Of a DNA stretch of 45,775 bases, positions 42,579 through 45,775 are shown in pieces. Within the stretch, counting starts at the first letter, position 1. Each line of letters starts with the position of its first letter. Source of the stretch: Bacteroidota bacterium (GTDB taxonomy: Bacteria; Bacteroidota; Bacteroidia; 2-12-FULL-35-15); assembly GCA_025963775.1 (NCBI GenBank), contig JAOQAD010000039.1:1-45775 (forward strand), written 5' to 3'. Below the pieces are notes generated by a model that was not told the origin of the DNA, ran no database searches, and saw nothing but the letters and a program-made list of their open reading frames with translations. Position numbers and translations under genes: made by a program.

Positions 42579-42682
42579 CGAGTCCCTGCGTGGATATTCT
42601 TCACTCCGCGATGCTGCGTTCAGAATGACAGAGCACAGGCATAAGGAATATCATCCTGAGCGAAACGAATGGATCTTTCAAA
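42579..42682. repeat. Dispersed intergenic repeat-like element
   Basis: Between the GlxA gene and the next leftward gene. It contains TTCACTCCGC...GTTCAGAATGACA and TCATCCTGAGCGAAACGAA-TGGATCTTTC-like text, matching the familiar Bacteroidota intergenic repeat ('tcatcctgagcgaa...ggatcttt'). No coding potential. A single copy is visible here. Confidence 0.45.
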
Positions 42683-42711
42683 TAGAACTCTGCTAACCTG
42701 ATGAAGACAAA

Positions 42712-43722
42712 TTACTTCCCAAAATTATAGAACAGGTTCAACCGCATGTAGAACTCAAAGCTCTCTCCTTTTACATGATCCCTGAAAGCTGTTTCTGTTG
42801 CACTGAGAACTGTTCTTTCGTTGTTATTTGTAAAGCGGTATCCCACATTCGCGCTGCAGTCGATCCCAAACCGTGAACCGTCTGCATATTTCCTGATCCC
42901 GAAACCTAATCCCGGCTCATTGAAAGTCCCTTTTGCAGTCGATTCCAGGAAGGCCATGTCCCTCGTGCCAAAATCATAATCTTCGTAGCGGTCGTACCAC
43001 ATCTGGTAGTTGCCGATCTTATCATAGACATTAAAATAGAGATCGATCATTGCGGGATCAAAAGCTACGAACGTATATTTGTAATCGAGGTGCAGCCAGT
43101 TTCTCAGCTCATACTGGCTGTACATTCCCACGTCATCTGAATTATCTCTTTCATACCGCCACCGGAACCAACTTCCGTCAATTCCCAGGCTGTGCTTCCT
43201 GTACATCAGCTCCGGCCCCAGGCTAAAGGTGAGAAAATACGTATCTTCAATGATAAAAAAACCGATCGCTTTTCCTCTTGCCGAAACAGAAAAGGGATGA
43301 TCGGGATCATACAGCAAAGGGCCTTTTTTAATGATGCGCGGCTTTTTAACCACCACTATCTTGTCTTCGTTCACTACTGTGGAATCGCCGCCGGCAATCC
43401 AGGTGGTCCATATACCCGTCTTTACATCGTGCTTATAATACCCTTCCATTTCCTTTTTGCCATCGGGGGAATAGTAGGTACATTTCCCTTCCAGGTGAAG
43501 CGGTTCTTTGGTAGTGCTGAAGCCGAGCATCTGGACCGTGTTTGTTTCCAGGTAATAATCCCTGATGAGGTAACCGCCCTGCTGTTTCTCCGGCAGCCTG
43601 TAAAATGAAGCTTTGGTCTTATTTTTACAGGGCTTCCATTCCTTGTCAAACCAGAGCGTATCCTCCTGCGCAAACGATAGCACCGGAGCCATTAAGAAAA
43701 GGATGAGGAGAATGGCTTTCAT
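42712..43722 (-). CDS. Secreted/outer-membrane protein of unknown function with MORN-like segment
   Basis: 336 residues. A signal peptide ends SFAQ (19). Residues about 75-110 carry a MORN-like or 'toxin-antitoxin YwqK-like' stretch (LEGKCTYYSPDGKKEMEGYY ... GIWTTW). From about 150 the sequence alternates in the manner of a small beta-barrel and ends with an aromatic residue region (FYMRLNLFYNFGK), suggesting an outer-membrane location. The start codon directly follows the stop of the PhnA-like gene with no gap, so the two are translationally coupled. No precise family is recognised. Confidence 0.75.
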   Translation of the reverse strand: MKAILLILFLMAPVLSFAQEDTLWFDKEWKPCKNKTKASFYRLPEKQQGGYLIRDYYLETNTVQMLGFSTTKEPLHLEGKCTYYSPDGKKEMEGYYKHDVKTGIWTTWIAGGDSTVVNEDKIVVVKKPRIIKKGPLLYDPDHPFSVSARGKAIGFFIIEDTYFLTFSLGPELMYRKHSLGIDGSWFRWRYERDNSDDVGMYSQYELRNWLHLDYKYTFVAFDPAMIDLYFNVYDKIGNYQMWYDRYEDYDFGTRDMAFLESTAKGTFNEPGLGFGIRKYADGSRFGIDCSANVGYRFTNNNERTVLSATETAFRDHVKGESFEFYMRLNLFYNFGK

Positions 43723-44283
43723 CTATAAGGATTTCTTCAGGTATTTTGTAAGGATCACGATCACCTGGTCGTTGATCTTCCCTTCTATCTGCCCGGCATT
43801 GTCATGCACGAGTTTAATTTTTTTTACAACTGTGCCCTTGGAAGCGGAAAAGCTTGTCCCCTTTACATTCAGCTGCTGCGTAAGCACAACCGTATCCCCG
43901 TTCTCCAGTTTGTTGCCGAATACATCCGTATGCACATCCGGCACTTCATGGGCGGCCATGGCCCACTGAACAATGTTCTCCTCCCAATCCACCGAGCTGA
44001 TGAGGTTGCTGGCCCAATCTTCATCCCTGTAGTTATAAAGGATCCTGTAGCTTAGGGCCTGCACGGCAGGTTCTGGGCTCCAGATGCTGCCTTCGAGGCA
44101 ACGCCAGTGAAAGCCGGCTTCTTTACTGTCGGCCGCAGCCAGGCAGGTATCACAAAGCGCTACCTGGTGGTCCGTTGAATCATCATCTTTAGGGCTCACC
44201 GTATAATCGTGCGTTGCATTTTCAGCATTGCAGAGCTCACATAAACCGGTATTTCTTTCTTTTAGCTTCTCGTTGAGGGGCAT
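43723..44283 (-). CDS. PhnA-like zinc-ribbon protein
   Basis: 186 residues. An N-terminal zinc ribbon has two CxxC pairs (Cys15/Cys18 and Cys44/Cys47). The C-terminal PhnA domain reads DVFGNKLENGDTVVLTQQLNVKG and KGTVVKKIKLV (in part), including the usual IxVRGS-like turn. Despite the name, this group is not shown to act on phosphonates. It is the first gene of a two-gene unit with the beta-barrel-like protein downstream. Confidence 0.85.
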   Translation of the reverse strand: MPLNEKLKERNTGLCELCNAENATHDYTVSPKDDDSTDHQVALCDTCLAAADSKEAGFHWRCLEGSIWSPEPAVQALSYRILYNYRDEDWASNLISSVDWEENIVQWAMAAHEVPDVHTDVFGNKLENGDTVVLTQQLNVKGTSFSASKGTVVKKIKLVHDNAGQIEGKINDQVIVILTKYLKKSL

Positions 44284-44329
44284 GTATTAAAATTAAGGTT
44301 GAGGGATAAAAGTAGGATTAATAAAAGCC

Positions 44330-45310
44330 TTATGACAATTTTATAACATTTACTTTCCCTAATTTATCCAATTCTAAATACCATGTTCCCTTTTCTTCAT
44401 TTGTAACATTCACACTACCGCGCTTCTTTAACCAGCCTTTCACATCTGAATCAGGATGGTGGCTGTCATTTATTGCAGAAATAAAAGAAACTTCAGGCTT
44501 TGCCACATCTGCTAATGATTCACTAAAATTGGCTATGCTTCCATGATGCGGTACGTCTAAAAATTTTAAATTTCCGAACTCTGCTTTTGAGATATTATTC
44601 AACGTTGACAGGTCTGCATCAGCAGTAAATAAATATTTGTTTTTTTCATTTGTCAATTTACAAACAACGCTCGCCCTGTTTACTTTCCAGCGTTTTGCCA
44701 TTGTTTTTAAATTATCAATCAATTCGTTCCTGTCAGTAATACACTGATTAAAAAAATTTGCATCCGGAGATAATACTTCGAAAGGATAATCTTTAAACCG
44801 GAGGCCCTTTACTGGTTCTTTTATCTTACTTCTATCAAACCCTATGTCACTGATAATTTTAAACAGGCTTTCCAGTTGAGTATATGATTCATACAACGCA
44901 AAAGAGCCTGAAAACAAGTCTTCATATGCAAGAGTAATCACATTTGACCAACCCTTTCCAGACACAGAATTATCATATTTTGTAAAGGTTTCTATAAGCT
45001 CACCTTTATTCTTTTTTAAATATACCGATGGTTGAAACACCCATAATTCTCCAATATTATTCTTATAGGAACTTATGATGTCAATACAGCCCTTAATGTG
45101 ATCACTATCTATGTGCGTACAAATTACAAGATCAGGCCCCGGCTTATTTCCTTCCTTCTCCAGCACACTGTCAAGCCTTTTCTTCACTCTTGGAATAAAA
45201 TGTTTCTCTCCTCCATCAATTACTATTACGTCTGATCTTCCCTCGCTCCGAAGTATGACAATAATTGCATCGCCATCTTCTACATTTACCATATTGATTT
45301 CTACTTCCAT
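44330..45310 (-). CDS. ComEC-like metallo-beta-lactamase-fold hydrolase
   Basis: 326 residues. The N-terminal EDGDAIIV strand, VIDGG, the metal motif His66-Ile-Asp68-Ser-Asp70-His71 followed by IKG, and LDVPHHGS in the second half are typical of the soluble metallo-hydrolase domain of ComEC/Rec2. Here there are no membrane segments, so it is a free-standing enzyme, often found in defence or nucleotide-processing contexts. Substrate unknown. No obvious partner gene is visible. Confidence 0.85.
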   Translation of the reverse strand: MEVEINMVNVEDGDAIIVILRSEGRSDVIVIDGGEKHFIPRVKKRLDSVLEKEGNKPGPDLVICTHIDSDHIKGCIDIISSYKNNIGELWVFQPSVYLKKNKGELIETFTKYDNSVSGKGWSNVITLAYEDLFSGSFALYESYTQLESLFKIISDIGFDRSKIKEPVKGLRFKDYPFEVLSPDANFFNQCITDRNELIDNLKTMAKRWKVNRASVVCKLTNEKNKYLFTADADLSTLNNISKAEFGNLKFLDVPHHGSIANFSESLADVAKPEVSFISAINDSHHPDSDVKGWLKKRGSVNVTNEEKGTWYLELDKLGKVNVIKLS

Positions 45311-45439
45311 TTTTTATTTCATTTTAATTAAAGCACTACGGTTCTGTCCTTCGTGAGGCGGAAACAGTTGCCTATAAATGCAATGCCTTTAAAGATAATA
45401 ATTATTCCATTATTGCAATTGAAGGGTGTCACCCGGAAG

Positions 45440-45775
45440 CTACCTCAGGTCTTCAAAGGCATCTTTGATATTGTTCCAGGCCTCATCAAGGGCAATGATC
45501 CGGGGCTTCAGAAAAGAAATGATCTCCGGCCAGGTATTTTTATCATACACATTCACACTTTTGATCTCTGTATAGATCCTTGAGATCGCCTTGCCGTGCT
45601 CGTCCGTAGTTTCAGCTTGCCATGCCCATTCTTCATTTAAGCCGGCATGGAGCATTGTCCTGAAGCTGCTGAACCTGTCGTAATACAATTCCCTCATAAG
45701 CTCATCGGGATGTCTCAGCTCTATTGAAATGGAAGCACCTTCCTTCCCCGCTTCCATCCTGAAATACATGTATTT
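45440..45775 (-). CDS. DUF4268-family protein, 5' end beyond window
   Basis: The frame is open to the right edge (KYMYFRMEAG) and ends at 45440. An internal Met at 45769 is unlikely to be the start, because the family normally has 30-40 more residues before this point. The visible 111 residues include ELRHPDELMRELYYDRF, LNEEWAWQ and the family ending WPEIISFLKPRIIALDEAW. Function unknown. Confidence 0.8.
   Translation of the reverse strand, partial: KYMYFRMEAGKEGASISIELRHPDELMRELYYDRFSSFRTMLHAGLNEEWAWQAETTDEHGKAISRIYTEIKSVNVYDKNTWPEIISFLKPRIIALDEAWNNIKDAFEDLR

Noticed and set aside
1..45775. CRISPR array, tRNA/rRNA genes, thioesterase, MbtH protein or phosphopantetheinyl transferase
   Set aside because: Looked for and not seen; release and activation functions probably lie outside the window.

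Overview
The window looks like a chromosomal segment from a Bacteroidota genome, most likely Chitinophagaceae or a relative. The signs are an AT-rich sequence, an outer-membrane beta-barrel receptor of the carboxypeptidase-regulatory/plug type, a DUF4268 protein, a GlxA-like regulator and small lipoproteins with an MK...SC leader. This is an inference from protein style only; there is no rRNA or other marker gene.

Layout. (1) Positions 1-18186, all on the minus strand: one half of a large NRPS/PKS cluster. Read in transcription order it contains an NRPS whose first A domain lacks its N-terminal part (15337-18186), a PhyH-type dioxygenase, a bimodular NRPS (predicted Thr and Pro), an O-carbamoyltransferase, a KS-(degenerate AT)-KR-T-C protein, an aromatic amino acid hydroxylase, and a further NRPS running off the left edge. 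(2) 18187-23287: a serine hydrolase, a broken membrane-protein gene, an outer-membrane receptor and two regulatory-looking intergenic regions. (3) 23288-36811, plus strand: the other half of the cluster. It contains a stand-alone C domain, a luciferase-like flavin enzyme, PanD (beta-alanine supply), an NRPS with an FkbM-type methyltransferase embedded in a beta-alanine-like A domain, a CmlA-type di-iron beta-hydroxylase, and an NRPS that stops in the middle of its second A domain. (4) 36812-37417: a decayed IS3-family transposase remnant. (5) 37418-45775: ordinary chromosomal genes (LptF/G permease, TPR protein, small lipoprotein, two VOC proteins, SRPBCC protein, GlxA-type AraC regulator, PhnA-like protein, ComEC-like metallo-hydrolase, DUF4268 fragment).

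Main observation. The plus-strand NRPS ends at 36811 just after core motif A2, and the minus-strand NRPS begins at 18186 just before core motif A3. Flipping the roughly 18.6 kb between them would rejoin the two halves of one A domain. It would also place all twelve biosynthetic genes head to tail on one strand with gaps of 3-35 bp. The simplest reading is that an inversion, with an IS3 remnant at its right edge, split one long operon in two.

Inferred assembly order (restored operon): C | LLM flavoenzyme | PanD | A(beta-Ala-like, MT)-T-C | CmlA-like hydroxylase | A(Ile-like)-T-C-A(Val-like)-T-C | PhyH | A(Thr)-T-C-A(Pro-like)-T | carbamoyltransferase | KS-AT0-KR-T-C | Phe hydroxylase | A... 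This suggests a hydroxylated, possibly carbamoylated lipo- or acyl-peptide/ketide. No thioesterase, MbtH protein, phosphopantetheinyl transferase or free-standing AT is visible in the window.

Two architectural features recur. Every NRPS subunit that starts with an A domain carries about 230 residues resembling only the C-terminal lobe of a C domain. Seven proteins, including two that are not NRPSs, end in a hydrophobic-polar-hydrophobic tripeptide such as FNF, INF, FQF, IEI, IDI or INL. Together these may form a subunit-docking system.
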